From JAAYGT01 sp050252075 (GTDB lineage Bacteria > Pseudomonadota > Gammaproteobacteria > Burkholderiales > Burkholderiaceae_B): 42,444 nucleotides of DNA. Made by a program: the position numbers and the translations under genes. The stretch is from assembly GCA_050252075.1 (NCBI GenBank), contig JBFWLP010000017.1, forward strand, positions 1 to 42,444, in the 5' to 3' direction. Positions 1 through 8,209 of the stretch are shown piece after piece (the first letter of the stretch is position 1; each line of letters starts with the position of its first letter). The notes under the pieces are model-generated. The model made no database searches. It was not told the DNA's origin and was given only the letters and a program-made list of their open reading frames with translations.

Positions 1-1069
1 ATCCCAGCGAAAGCACCACGGGCAGGGCAATAGGCACCATCAGCAGCAAAATGGCAATCTGGTCCATGATGAAACCCTGCGCCAGAAACACCAGCAGCAC
101 GCACATCAGTACCGCCCAGGGTTCCATGTTCAACGAGCCCACAAAAGACACCAGTTGCTGGGTGGTTTGGGTGAGCGTCAGGAAGAACCCGAAAATTTTG
201 GCGCCGATAATGATCATGAAGACCATGCACGTTGTGCCTGCCGCATTGATGGCGGCATGGCGCAAGTTGGCCAGGTTCATTTTGCCCGCCCGGACCGCCA
301 GCAAAAAGGCACCCATGGCCCCGATGCCCGACGCTTCGGTGGGCGTGGCGATACCCGTGTAAATAATGCCGGTAACGCACATGAACAGCAGCACCATGGG
401 GCCGGCCACGCTCAGCGACGCCAGTTTCTCTTTCCAGGAGTAGCTGCGGCCTGCCGGGGTGGACGACGGATCCAGCAGCATGAGCGCATAGATGGTGAGT
501 ATGATGGTGAACATCACCAATATGCCTGGAATCAGGCCGGCGATCAGCAGCTTGCCAATGCTCACTTCCGCAATGATGCCGTAGAGAATCAGGGCAATAC
601 TGGGCGGAATAAGCATGGCCAGCGTGCCTGAAATGGCCACCACCCCGCACGCCATTTTGGGCTCGTAGCCCTGCTTGACCATCTCGGGAATGGTAGTGGC
701 CGACAGTGTGGCGGCCGATGCCGTGCTCGACCCGGAAATGGCCCCGAACCCGGCACCGGCAACGGCGGTTGCCACCGCCAGGCCGCCCCGCACACGGCCT
801 ATCCACACCGCCGCCGCGCTGAACAGACTGTTCGCCACGCCGCTGATGATCACGAACTCAGCCATCAGCAGGAACATGGGAACAGTGATCAATTCATATG
901 ATTCGGTGGTGGACAGCGGCGCCGTGGAAAGCACCCCGAGCAAAGGTTCCCAGCCGGCCACCCAGTACAAACCCACGCCGCCGGCGATGGCCAGCGTGAA
1001 CCCTACAGGCATGCCCACGGCGAGCAGGATGAGCATAAGAATGGTGATTGCGGTTGCGGGCAAAATCAT
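1..1069 (-). CDS. dctM: TRAP transporter large permease DctM (3' end cut by window edge)
   Basis: This is the large membrane subunit of a tripartite ATP-independent periplasmic (TRAP) transporter. It forms the ion-coupled transport pathway in the inner membrane. About 356 residues are present out of the roughly 425-430 usual for the family; the C-terminus lies beyond base 1. The translation begins MILPATAITILMLILLAVGM and is a series of long hydrophobic helices with typical family stretches such as GAISGSSTASAATL and LIPPSIALILYG. The ATG (1069-1067) overlaps the TGA of the upstream dctQ (1068-1066) as ATGA, which points to translational coupling. It is the last visible gene of a minus-strand operon with dctP, dctQ and three CoA-metabolism genes. 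The family is certain; the substrate is unknown. Confidence 0.93.
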   Translation of the reverse strand, partial: MILPATAITILMLILLAVGMPVGFTLAIAGGVGLYWVAGWEPLLGVLSTAPLSTTESYELITVPMFLLMAEFVIISGVANSLFSAAAVWIGRVRGGLAVATAVAGAGFGAISGSSTASAATLSATTIPEMVKQGYEPKMACGVVAISGTLAMLIPPSIALILYGIIAEVSIGKLLIAGLIPGILVMFTIILTIYALMLLDPSSTPAGRSYSWKEKLASLSVAGPMVLLFMCVTGIIYTGIATPTEASGIGAMGAFLLAVRAGKMNLANLRHAAINAAGTTCMVFMIIIGAKIFGFFLTLTQTTQQLVSFVGSLNMEPWAVLMCVLLVFLAQGFIMDQIAILLLMVPIALPVVLSLG

Positions 1070-1632
1070 GTCAGATGCTCCATTTTTTCGCCAAGCGGGG
1101 TATCGGTAACCCCATCGGCCAGCGCCGGATTCTTCAGAAAGAACGCCATTGCGTAGGCAACCGTGCCGGCCACCAGTCGCAGCGACATCAGACCCGATCC
1201 CACGCACCCTATGGCCGCGCTGATCCACACCGGCCAGTTGTAGTCGCCCACAATCACGTTGTTCTGTACATAGTCGGTATAGGCACGCCCGAACATCAGC
1301 AAAGCAATGGTAATGAACAAGGCGCTGGCCAATGCCCAGTTCACCATGCCCCAGAACACCTGCGTTCGCGGCTTGAAATGATTGGAAAAGATATCAACGC
1401 ACACGTGATAGCGTCGGCGCAGCGTGTCACCCAGTGCCAGAAAAAACACCAGGGGGAGCAGATACAGCGATACCAGATCGTAGGACCAGGTAAGCGGCGA
1501 ATTGAAAATATACCTGCCGGCAACATCGATACAAACGATGAACATGACGACGACCAGCCCCGTCGCCGCAACCGACGAGGTAACAAGTTCCAGGGCCCTT
1601 GAAATACGCAGCACTTGAGTTATTGGATTCAT
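1066..1632 (-). CDS. dctQ: TRAP transporter small permease DctQ
   Basis: Small four-helix membrane subunit of the TRAP transporter, which pairs with DctM. The 188 residues show four hydrophobic segments at roughly 15-38, 50-68, 90-113 and 132-155. The stretch SPLTWSYDLVSLYLLPLVFF is typical of the DctQ family (PF04290). It follows the acyl-CoA dehydrogenase gene by 40 bases and overlaps dctM by four. dctP is separated from dctQ and dctM by the dehydrogenase gene, so the enzyme is built into the transporter operon rather than merely adjacent. Confident by length, topology and context. Confidence 0.92.
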   Translation of the reverse strand: MNPITQVLRISRALELVTSSVAATGLVVVMFIVCIDVAGRYIFNSPLTWSYDLVSLYLLPLVFFLALGDTLRRRYHVCVDIFSNHFKPRTQVFWGMVNWALASALFITIALLMFGRAYTDYVQNNVIVGDYNWPVWISAAIGCVGSGLMSLRLVAGTVAYAMAFFLKNPALADGVTDTPLGEKMEHLT

Positions 1633-1672
1633 GCTGTTTCCTTTGGTGGATGTAGAGCGCGGTTATCGGGAA

Positions 1673-2824
1673 TTATCGGAATGGATCGATCCCGGTCAGC
1701 TCGCGCCCTTGTATCAGGGTAAGAATGCCGGGTGTGCCATCGGGGATGGTCAGCGCCCGCACGTTGCGCGCCATTTTCTCGAGCCCCAGCTCGCGTGTGA
1801 GCCCCATGGCCCCGTGAATGCGCATGGCCAGTTCAACCGCCCGGTCGCAGGCACTCACGGCGTAACGCTTGGCCATGGCCGACAAACCGTTGGCGCGCTC
1901 ACCGCGATCCAGCGCCGCCAGGGCGTGATAGCACACCAGACGGCTGGTGACCACTGCAGTTTCAATTTCCGCCAGATCCTGCTGGATGATCTGGAAACTG
2001 CCGATCAGGCGATTGAACTGCTTGCGCGTGCCCGCATAGCTGCGTGCCAGGTCCAGCGCCTGCTGGCCGATATTGACCGCCAGCAAGCCGATCAGCGGCC
2101 GGTTCGCCAGCCAGGTGGTGGTAAGCAGGCGCGCCGTGTCGCCTGTTTCCGGACACAAGTTGGCACGCGGCACCTTGCAACTGTCGAAAAGCACCTCGCC
2201 CAGCGGCGCCTGGCACAGGCCCATCATTTCCAGTTCGCGGGTTTCAAACGGTGATTGCTCGCGGTCCACAATGACGCGGGCCAACCGGCTTTCGCCCGAC
2301 GCATCGGTGTAGCGGCAGGTCACATTCATAATGTCGCACACCGGTGAGTTGGAGATCCATTGCTTGCGGCCGTTGAGCACCAGATCGTCACCATCGTCCC
2401 GCAGCGATGTCACCACCGAACGGGGGTCCGAGCCGACTCCGGGCTCGCTGCTGGCCGTACACGCCAGCTTGCGTCCGGTCATGCAGTCTTCCAGAAAACG
2501 CTCTTTCTGGTCCTCATTGCAGCCGAAATAGATGCGAGTGGTGGTGGCCTCGTGGGGCTGCAGTATCAAACCCACTTCCGCCGGCATGTTTTCAGCCATC
2601 AGCCCGTAGTCCAGCAACTTCAGGCCCGCCCCTCCGCCACTTTCGGGAATGCGCGCGCACGTCAGGCCAAGATCGGCCGCGCGCGCAAGAATCTGCAATA
2701 TCGCCGCCTTTGGCAGCCCTTTGTCGGGGTCATTGGCATCCAGTACGGGCTGTATATGTTTCTCGACCATGCGGCGGGTCGAGTCGACCATCATCTGCTG
2801 CTCTTCTGAAAGGGAAAAATCCAT
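1673..2824 (-). CDS. Acyl-CoA dehydrogenase family protein with Asp at the usual catalytic Glu position
   Basis: FAD-dependent acyl-CoA dehydrogenase of normal length (383 residues). By family it oxidises an acyl-CoA to the enoyl-CoA and passes electrons to ETF. It begins MDFSLSEEQQMM. The FAD and substrate-binding segment CTASSEPGVGSDPRS and the C-terminal helical region (RKQFNRLIGSFQIIQQDLAE, then MRIHGAMGLTRE) are present. Where medium-chain enzymes have the catalytic Glu in YEGT near the C-terminus, this protein has PDGT with Asp362. At the alternative Glu position of isovaleryl-CoA dehydrogenase it appears to have Asn (LANRPLIG). The gene lies between dctP and dctQ. An AAGG motif precedes the ATG. 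Activity on a branched, hydroxylated or short acyl-CoA is possible; the substrate cannot be read from sequence. Confidence 0.88.
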   Translation of the reverse strand: MDFSLSEEQQMMVDSTRRMVEKHIQPVLDANDPDKGLPKAAILQILARAADLGLTCARIPESGGGAGLKLLDYGLMAENMPAEVGLILQPHEATTTRIYFGCNEDQKERFLEDCMTGRKLACTASSEPGVGSDPRSVVTSLRDDGDDLVLNGRKQWISNSPVCDIMNVTCRYTDASGESRLARVIVDREQSPFETRELEMMGLCQAPLGEVLFDSCKVPRANLCPETGDTARLLTTTWLANRPLIGLLAVNIGQQALDLARSYAGTRKQFNRLIGSFQIIQQDLAEIETAVVTSRLVCYHALAALDRGERANGLSAMAKRYAVSACDRAVELAMRIHGAMGLTRELGLEKMARNVRALTIPDGTPGILTLIQGRELTGIDPFR

Positions 2825-2883
2825 GAAATAAACCTTCGAATAATCTGGAAATCAGGTGTCACCACTCATGACAAACGCGCATC

Positions 2884-2913
2884 AACCCGCGCCGGTAGTA
2901 TCCGGCGCGGGTT
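2884..2913 (-). terminator. Strong G+C hairpin between dctP and the acyl-CoA dehydrogenase gene
   Basis: A perfect 12-bp inverted repeat (AACCCGCGCCGG, six-base loop TAGTAT, CCGGCGCGGGTT) starts 11 bases past the dctP stop in the direction of transcription. No T-run follows it. A 3' end-stabilising or attenuating element inside the operon, raising binding-protein expression over downstream genes, is therefore more likely than a full stop signal. Confidence 0.6.
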
Positions 2914-2924
2914 CCGTTGCCCGT

Positions 2925-3959
2925 CTAGCTTCCTGCGCGTATTTTCTTGATCTCTGCATCCCAGGCCTGCAGTGCTTCCTTGGCCGGTTTGCCCCGCTTG
3001 CTCACGCTTTCTTCCCAGGCGCCTTTCGTGGTGTCCATGGCCTCGGTCCAGCGTTTCACTTCCTCGGGCGACAAGGCGATGGCTTCGATCTCGGTGCGAG
3101 CCTTGATCTCTTTACCTTCGAAGTCGTCGATGTAGTTGCAATAGTTCATGCCGGCGTCTTTACCCGCCTGAACCAGAGCATTCTGGATGTCCTTGGGCAA
3201 GCTGTTGAACTTGCTTTCGTTCATCAGGAACGAGGTGGCGATGGTACCCACGCTGACGCCAGATACCGCGTAGCGTATGGATTCGATGCCGAAAGGACGC
3301 AGGCTCATGTACGGATACATGGCACCGTCAATGGTTTTACGCGTCAGCGCCTCGTTGATCTCCGGGCCGGCCAGACGCACGCCCACGGCTCCCAGCGACC
3401 GGATCGTGGCGTCGGGGGCGCCGCCCGAGCTGCGGATCTTCAGCCCTTTCATGTCATCCATCGTGCGCACCGGCTTGGCGGCTGTGAGGATTTTGTAGGG
3501 TGCCAAGGTGGCGGCCATAAGAACGACCACCTTTTGCTTGTTGAAATCCTCGCGATCCAGCACTTTGCCCGGACGCGTCAGCTCGTACAGCACCTTGGTG
3601 CCTTCGCACGAACTGACCGTCTGGCCCGGCAATTCGGCCACGCCTGTCAGGGGCAGCTTTTCAGACACATAGGACGGCACCACGTCGGCAATATCCGCCA
3701 CACCAGTTTGCACCAGCGTGAGCAAGTCTTTGGCTTTGCCAAGTTGCTCGCCGGGATACCATTCGAACTTGATTTTTCCGCCCGACAGCTCGACGGCCCG
3801 ATCCATGAAATACTGGCCGCCGGCCACCGCCGTGTAGTGGGTAGGCGGAACAGCCATCGCAAATTTCAGCGTGATGGGCTCTTGCGCCGCTGCCTGTGCG
3901 GCAAGACCCATAGAAAGCGCCCCGGTGGTGCAGACGAATAATGTTTTGAGTTTCTGCAT
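2925..3959 (-). CDS. dctP: TRAP transporter substrate-binding protein DctP
   Basis: Periplasmic receptor of the TRAP transporter, 344 residues. The start at 3959 is chosen because AAGGAGAGAGAC lies directly upstream and a Sec signal peptide follows (MQKLKTLFVCTTGALSMGLA, cleavage near AAAQ-EP). A longer reading frame to 3992 adds residues that do not look like signal peptide. The mature protein has the DctP fold hallmarks: an opening strand ITLKFAMAVPPTHY, GKAKDLLTLVQTGVADIADV, and the segment MKGLKIRSSGG carrying the conserved Arg that contacts the ligand carboxylate. This supports a carboxylate ligand. It sits between the AcuI-like gene and the acyl-CoA dehydrogenase gene, and a strong hairpin follows it. 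Confidence 0.93.
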   Translation of the reverse strand: MQKLKTLFVCTTGALSMGLAAQAAAQEPITLKFAMAVPPTHYTAVAGGQYFMDRAVELSGGKIKFEWYPGEQLGKAKDLLTLVQTGVADIADVVPSYVSEKLPLTGVAELPGQTVSSCEGTKVLYELTRPGKVLDREDFNKQKVVVLMAATLAPYKILTAAKPVRTMDDMKGLKIRSSGGAPDATIRSLGAVGVRLAGPEINEALTRKTIDGAMYPYMSLRPFGIESIRYAVSGVSVGTIATSFLMNESKFNSLPKDIQNALVQAGKDAGMNYCNYIDDFEGKEIKARTEIEAIALSPEEVKRWTEAMDTTKGAWEESVSKRGKPAKEALQAWDAEIKKIRAGS

Positions 3960-3996
3960 GTCTCTCTCCTTGGTTGGAACTGATGAAGTCACGACA

Positions 3997-4009
3997 CCCC
4001 GTTACGGGG
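3997..4009 (-). terminator. Small hairpin with the acuI-like stop codon in its loop
   Basis: CCCCG-TTA-CGGGG forms a 5-bp stem whose three-base loop is the TAA stop codon of the AcuI-like gene on the minus strand. There is no T-run. It may act as a weak processing or pausing element between this gene and dctP, or may be a composition effect. Confidence 0.3.
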
Positions 4010-5009
4010 CTTTGGATCCCACTTCTACTACAATGCGCCCCACAACGCTCACCTCGAAGAATTTATCCATGGTTTTGTCTAAATCTTCAAAGGGAATGGG
4101 CCGGGCGATCTTGTCAAGGTGATTGGGTTTCAGGTCGGTGGCCAGACGCTTCCACAACCGCAGCCGTTCGTCCATACCCATTTGACGGGAAACGTTGATC
4201 CCCAGGATATCCACCGAGCGCAGCACGAGCGGCAGCACGGTCGTATCCCATTCGGCCCCCACCGCCATGCCGGCTACGGCAATTTTCCCGAAGGGGTGCA
4301 TCTGGGCCGCCAGACGGTCCAGGTACACGCCCCCCACGTTGTCCATGGCGCCCGCGAACAGCGACGGCGCCAGGGGAGATTTGTTGGCCAGGAATTCCTC
4401 GCGGGACATCACCTGGGACGCCCCGATGGCCTTCAGGTAATCCACCTGGTCTTTCTTACCGGAAATAGCCACCACCTCAAAGCCGCGCTTGGCGAAGAGA
4501 TCCACCGCCAGACTGCCCACACCGCCCGTGGCACCGGTAACCGCCACGGCACCGTCGGACGGTTTGAGACCGGCCTTCTCCAGCCGGTCGACTGCCAGCG
4601 CCGCCGTGAGCCCGCTGGTTCCCAACCCCATGGCCTCGTAAATGCTCAACCCGGCAGGAATCGGAACCACCCAGCCGGCGGGTACGCACGCGTAATCGGC
4701 ATAGGCGCCATCGTGCTGCGTGCCCAGCTTGTAGTTGGTGACCAGCACGGGATCACCAGGCTTGAATTTGGGGTCAGAGGAACTGACCACCTCGCCTGAT
4801 AAATCGACCCCGGCAACGCAGGGACGATCAGTACGGATGTTCTTACCTACCCCCCGCGCCGCCATGGCGTCTTTGTAATTGACTGCCGAATAGGCTACTT
4901 TGATGCACACGTCGCCCGGGTCGATATCAGCCATGGTCAGTTGCTCGATTCTGCACTGCGGCTTGCCGTCGATTGTGTGGACACGAAATGCTTTGAATGT
5001 TTCAGCCAT
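4002..5009 (-). CDS. acuI: AcuI/YhdH-type NADPH-dependent oxidoreductase (acryloyl-CoA reductase family)
   Basis: Medium-chain dehydrogenase/reductase of the YhdH/YhfP/AcuI branch, 335 residues. Characterised AcuI enzymes reduce acryloyl-CoA to propionyl-CoA with NADPH. Seen here: SAVNYKDAMAARG near the N-terminus, PCVAGVDLSGEV, and a nucleotide-binding motif VTGATGGVGSLAVDLFAKRG. The branch lacks the catalytic zinc ligands of alcohol dehydrogenases, as this protein does. The start at 5009 (MAETFKAF) is preferred because AGGAG lies 8 bases upstream and the protein then begins as family members do. Pairing with a class III CoA-transferase recalls acrylate-type catabolism, in which the acid is activated to its CoA thioester and then reduced. 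The exact substrate is inferred, not shown; a general quinone reductase is the alternative. Confidence 0.78.
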   Translation of the reverse strand: MAETFKAFRVHTIDGKPQCRIEQLTMADIDPGDVCIKVAYSAVNYKDAMAARGVGKNIRTDRPCVAGVDLSGEVVSSSDPKFKPGDPVLVTNYKLGTQHDGAYADYACVPAGWVVPIPAGLSIYEAMGLGTSGLTAALAVDRLEKAGLKPSDGAVAVTGATGGVGSLAVDLFAKRGFEVVAISGKKDQVDYLKAIGASQVMSREEFLANKSPLAPSLFAGAMDNVGGVYLDRLAAQMHPFGKIAVAGMAVGAEWDTTVLPLVLRSVDILGINVSRQMGMDERLRLWKRLATDLKPNHLDKIARPIPFEDLDKTMDKFFEVSVVGRIVVEVGSKAP

Positions 5010-5075
5010 CCTGCTAACTCCTGTAAAAATAATGGGTACGCCGATGCCCACGCCGGACAACGGCGGGTAACGTGT

Positions 5076-6332
5076 TCAGGGGCGCACCCCGACGTGTTCA
5101 TCGGCGAAGGCGATGCCGCGCTCGATCAGCGCATCGATCTGGGCATCGGATAATTCGGCAAATGTCTTGAGCACGTAGCGCGTGTCCTGGCCGTTGCGGT
5201 GACCCGACCAGCGCACGCTGCCAGGCGTCTTGGACAGCTTGGGCGTAATGCCCGCCAGCGTCACCGACCCCAGGTCATCGTCGGGGGTGGGCACCAGCAT
5301 GTCGCGCGCCTTGTAGTGCGGGTCCTGGAAAATTTCCTTCATGGTGTAAATGCGGCTTGCCGGCACCCCCTCTTGTGCCAGCACAGCCTCGGCCTCGTCC
5401 AGCGTCAGCGACGTTGTCCATGCCGTCACCAGGCGCTCGACCTCTTCTTCATTGCGATTGCGTTCGGCCTGCGTTGCATAGCGTGTATCGTCGGCCAGCT
5501 CCGGCTTGCCCATGGCCTTGCACAGGCGTTTGAACATGGAGTCGGCCAGGGCCGCGATATGTATGTGCTGGCCGTCGCCCGTGGGATACAGGTTGTTGGG
5601 GGCGCTGTTGGGCAGTTTGGCTCCCGCCCGCATGCCGGTTTTCCCGGTTTTTTCGTACCCCGGCACATAGGCTTCCATGAAGCTGAAAGCCGACTCGATG
5701 AGTGTGGAATCGACCACTTGACCTTCGCCGGTGCGCTCACGCGCCATCAGGGCCATCACCGTGCCGAATGCCGCATACACGGCCGTGATGTAATCGGTCA
5801 ATGGAATGGCTACCCGTGACGGCGGCCGGTCCGGATCGCCGATCATGTGGCGCAGCCCGCTCATGGCCTCGCCGATCACGCCATACCCCGGGCGACTGCG
5901 GTAAGGGCCTGTCTGGCCATACCCGCTGATACGGGTAAGCACCAGACCCGGGTTCAGGCGGCTCATTTCGTCGTAGCCTATTCCCCATTTTTCCAGGGTA
6001 CCGGGACGAAAGTTCTCGATCACCACATCGAACTTGGGCAGCATGCGGCACAAAACGTCGCGCCCTTCCTGCGTACTCAGATTCACCGTGGCAATTATTT
6101 TGTTACGAAATATGCTGGCGGCGTACAGCGATTTACCCTGGAAGGTCTCGCCCAGATGGCGTACGGGATCGCCGTCGGCCATCTCGATTTTCACAACCTC
6201 GGCACCAAAATCGGCCATCAACCGCGCCGAAAAAGGGCCTGCCGCCGTGGATCCCAGCTCCAGCACACGGTAGCCGCTTAATGGGCCACCCGCCATCGCG
6301 CCCGCACGCGCCGACTGTTCAGCACTGTCCAT
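5076..6332 (-). CDS. Class III CoA-transferase (CaiB/BaiF family)
   Basis: First gene of the TRAP operon, 418 residues. Family III CoA-transferases move CoA from a donor acyl-CoA to a free carboxylic acid. The protein shows GYRVLELGSTAAGPFSARLMADFGAEVVKIE at the N-terminus, then VIENFRPGTLEKWGIGYDEM and SGYGQTGPYRSRPGYG. Asp180 in PLTDYITAVYA lies where the family's covalent-intermediate aspartate is expected. GGAG lies 8 bases before the ATG. A natural reading is that DctPQM imports a carboxylate, this enzyme charges it with CoA, and the AcuI-like and acyl-CoA dehydrogenase proteins then act on the thioester. The CoA donor and acceptor cannot be told from sequence. Confidence 0.9.
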   Translation of the reverse strand: MDSAEQSARAGAMAGGPLSGYRVLELGSTAAGPFSARLMADFGAEVVKIEMADGDPVRHLGETFQGKSLYAASIFRNKIIATVNLSTQEGRDVLCRMLPKFDVVIENFRPGTLEKWGIGYDEMSRLNPGLVLTRISGYGQTGPYRSRPGYGVIGEAMSGLRHMIGDPDRPPSRVAIPLTDYITAVYAAFGTVMALMARERTGEGQVVDSTLIESAFSFMEAYVPGYEKTGKTGMRAGAKLPNSAPNNLYPTGDGQHIHIAALADSMFKRLCKAMGKPELADDTRYATQAERNRNEEEVERLVTAWTTSLTLDEAEAVLAQEGVPASRIYTMKEIFQDPHYKARDMLVPTPDDDLGSVTLAGITPKLSKTPGSVRWSGHRNGQDTRYVLKTFAELSDAQIDALIERGIAFADEHVGVRP

Positions 6333-6429
6333 ACGTTTGTCTCCATGAGTCTTTGTTCTGGTATGTCGACATTTCTACGCCGATCGATGCGTCCCATGGT
6401 AGAGGCCGACTATTGTTTTGTGAATCAGA

Positions 6430-6440
6430 ATTAACTTAAT
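6430..6440. promoter_or_regulatory. A+T-rich palindrome in the LysR/CoA-transferase divergent region
   Basis: ATTAA-C-TTAAT is a perfect odd-length palindrome inside an A+T-rich island (about 6410-6465) between the divergent LysR gene and the operon it probably controls. LysR-type regulators usually bind interrupted dyads of the T-N11-A kind in such regions. This site is a candidate only, chosen by position and symmetry. Confidence 0.3.
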
Positions 6441-6538
6441 ATTGGCTTCGGAATAACCGAACGCAAAGAGTCGGGCCAGAAACGATTCAACGAGACAAGT
6501 TCACCGTGCTCGCCACCGTTGACCAAAGGAGGCTCGCC

Positions 6539-7471
6539 ATGCACTTCAGCATCAGCGACTTGGGGTTGTTTGTTCGCATCGCCGAACTGGGCAATCTGAC
6601 GAAAGGCGCCGAGAAATCATCGCTGTCGCCGGCGGCGGCCAGCGCCCGGCTCAAATCACTGGAAAGCCAGTTCAATTGTTCGCTGTTTCTTCGTGAACAC
6701 CGGGGCGTGAAACTGACCCCCGCCGGAGAAACCTTGTTGCGGCATGCCCAAACGATACTCGGCCAGGTTGACCAGTTACGCAACGAATTTGCACTGCAGG
6801 CGGCCAACGCCCCCACGCCGGCCCAGCACGAGCTGGGCAGCATACGCATCTTCGCCAACACCACGGCCGTCACCGAACTGTTACCCGAGCTGCTGGCCGA
6901 TTATCTGGCGGAGCGGCCCGGTGTCACGGTGGACCTGAAAGAAAAATACACGGATGCCGTGGTCAGCGGTGTAGAGAACGGCGAAGCCGACATTGGCATT
7001 GTCGCCGGCCCCGTTGAAGCCGGCGGCCTGCAATCGTGGTGTTTCGCCCGCGACCGGCTGGTACTGGTGATTCCCAAGAACCACCCTATTGCCAACCACC
7101 ATTGCGTGGTCAGTTTTGAAGAGTCGCTGCAATTCGGCCATGTGTGCATGGACGAAGGGCACACACTGAACACCTTCATTCGCAGCAAGGCCGACAAGCT
7201 GAAAGTAGATATTCCCGTTCGCATGCACACCCGCACCTACGAAACCATGTGCCGCATGATTGCCGCCGGCGTGGGCATTGGTGTGGTGCCGGAATCAACG
7301 GTCATGCGCTACAAGAACGGGCTGGAATTGGACATTCTGGCGCTCAGCGATCCCTGGACGGTTCGCGAACGCAAAGTGCTGGTGCGATCGCTGGAAGCAC
7401 TGCCCAGCTATTCGCGCGCCTTTGTAACCATGCTGTTACGTTATGAAGCAAAAAAACCGGTAAAAAACTAG
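6539..7471 (+). CDS. LysR-family transcriptional regulator
   Basis: Predicted DNA-binding regulator of 310 residues, the usual LysR length. The N-terminal winged helix-turn-helix is clear (LGLFVRIAELGNLTKGAEKS, then SPAAASARLKSLESQFNCSL and LTPAGETLL). A periplasmic-binding-like effector domain follows (ELGSIRIFANTTAVTELLPE, later FARDRLVLVIPKNHPIA and AAGVGIGVVPES). The start at 6539 is preferred because AAAGGAGG lies 6 bases upstream and the protein then begins MHFSISDLGL as family members do. It is divergent from the CoA-transferase gene, with about 205 bases between them, the classic arrangement for a LysR regulator and its target operon. The effector may be the imported acid or its CoA ester. 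Its 3' end faces the response regulator gene with a 5-base gap. Confidence 0.92.
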   Translation: MHFSISDLGLFVRIAELGNLTKGAEKSSLSPAAASARLKSLESQFNCSLFLREHRGVKLTPAGETLLRHAQTILGQVDQLRNEFALQAANAPTPAQHELGSIRIFANTTAVTELLPELLADYLAERPGVTVDLKEKYTDAVVSGVENGEADIGIVAGPVEAGGLQSWCFARDRLVLVIPKNHPIANHHCVVSFEESLQFGHVCMDEGHTLNTFIRSKADKLKVDIPVRMHTRTYETMCRMIAAGVGIGVVPESTVMRYKNGLELDILALSDPWTVRERKVLVRSLEALPSYSRAFVTMLLRYEAKKPVKN

Positions 7472-7476
7472 GACTA

Positions 7477-8199
7477 TCAGCCGGAATTGCGGCGCCGGGA
7501 CGAATCAATGCCCAATTGTTTCAGTTTGCGATACAGGTGCGTGCGTTCCAGCCCCGTTTTTTCGGAAACACGGGTCATGCTGTGATTTTCGCGCACCAGA
7601 TGGTATTCAAAATAAATACGCTCGAATTCATCGCGCGCGTCGCGCAGGGGTTGGTCGAGCGAAATGCCGCCCAGCAGCGATCCCCCGCCCGCCGGCTGGG
7701 TGTCTGCCAGGGGAGCCGGCGCATGGGAATTGCCCATGGGGGCCGCCGGCGAAGTCATCAGTGCCGACGCCTGCGTTGACACGGCGGGACGGCGCTCGGG
7801 CAAGCGCGCCGCCGCAACCTGGGCGGGCGTAACCACCGGACGGGCAAGCCCGGCGGCTATGGTTTTCAGCAACTTCTGGAGCGTAATGGGTTTTTCAAGA
7901 AAATCGACCGCCCCGATACGCGTGGCCTCGACAGCGGTGTCCACCGTGGCGTGCCCGCTCATCATGATGACCGGCATATCAAGCAGCCCCTGCGACGCCC
8001 ATTCCTTGAGCAGACTGACACCATCGGTGTCGGGCATCCAGATATCAAGAAGAACAAGATCCGGACGCGCACGCAGGCGTGCCGCGCGAGCCTGGGCCGC
8101 ATTTTCCGCCAATTCCACCGTGTGGCCTTCGTCGTAAAGAATTTCCGAAAGCAACTCGCGGATACCGATTTCGTCGTCAACAACCAGAATTCTGGCCAT
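7477..8199 (-). CDS. plrR: Response regulator, receiver plus Fis-type HTH, no AAA+ domain (NtrX/PlrR-like)
   Basis: Two-component response regulator of 240 residues. The receiver domain (about 1-120) has acidic residues VVDDE at 7-11, the phospho-acceptor Asp52 in LLDIWMPD, Ser81 in MMSGHA and Lys103 in FLEKP. An Ala/Pro-rich linker of about 65 residues follows, then a C-terminal Fis-like helix-turn-helix (MTRVSEKTGLERTHLYRKLKQLGID). Full-length NtrX proteins of about 450 residues carry a sigma-54-interacting AAA+ ATPase between these parts; here it is absent. I recall the same short form for PlrR of Bordetella, partner of the sensor PlrS, and the neighbouring rsmB and DUF4390 genes match that locus. 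The symbol rests on that similarity and synteny. It starts 10 bases after the kinase gene. Confidence 0.85.
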   Translation of the reverse strand: MARILVVDDEIGIRELLSEILYDEGHTVELAENAAQARAARLRARPDLVLLDIWMPDTDGVSLLKEWASQGLLDMPVIMMSGHATVDTAVEATRIGAVDFLEKPITLQKLLKTIAAGLARPVVTPAQVAAARLPERRPAVSTQASALMTSPAAPMGNSHAPAPLADTQPAGGGSLLGGISLDQPLRDARDEFERIYFEYHLVRENHSMTRVSEKTGLERTHLYRKLKQLGIDSSRRRNSG

Positions 8200-8209
8200 A
8201 AAGCGTCAC

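Noticed and set aside
2856..3941. Plus-strand open frame of 361 codons opposite dctP
   Set aside because: Antisense to a gene with clear TRAP receptor motifs; its composition (many His and Gly) is that of a mirror frame.
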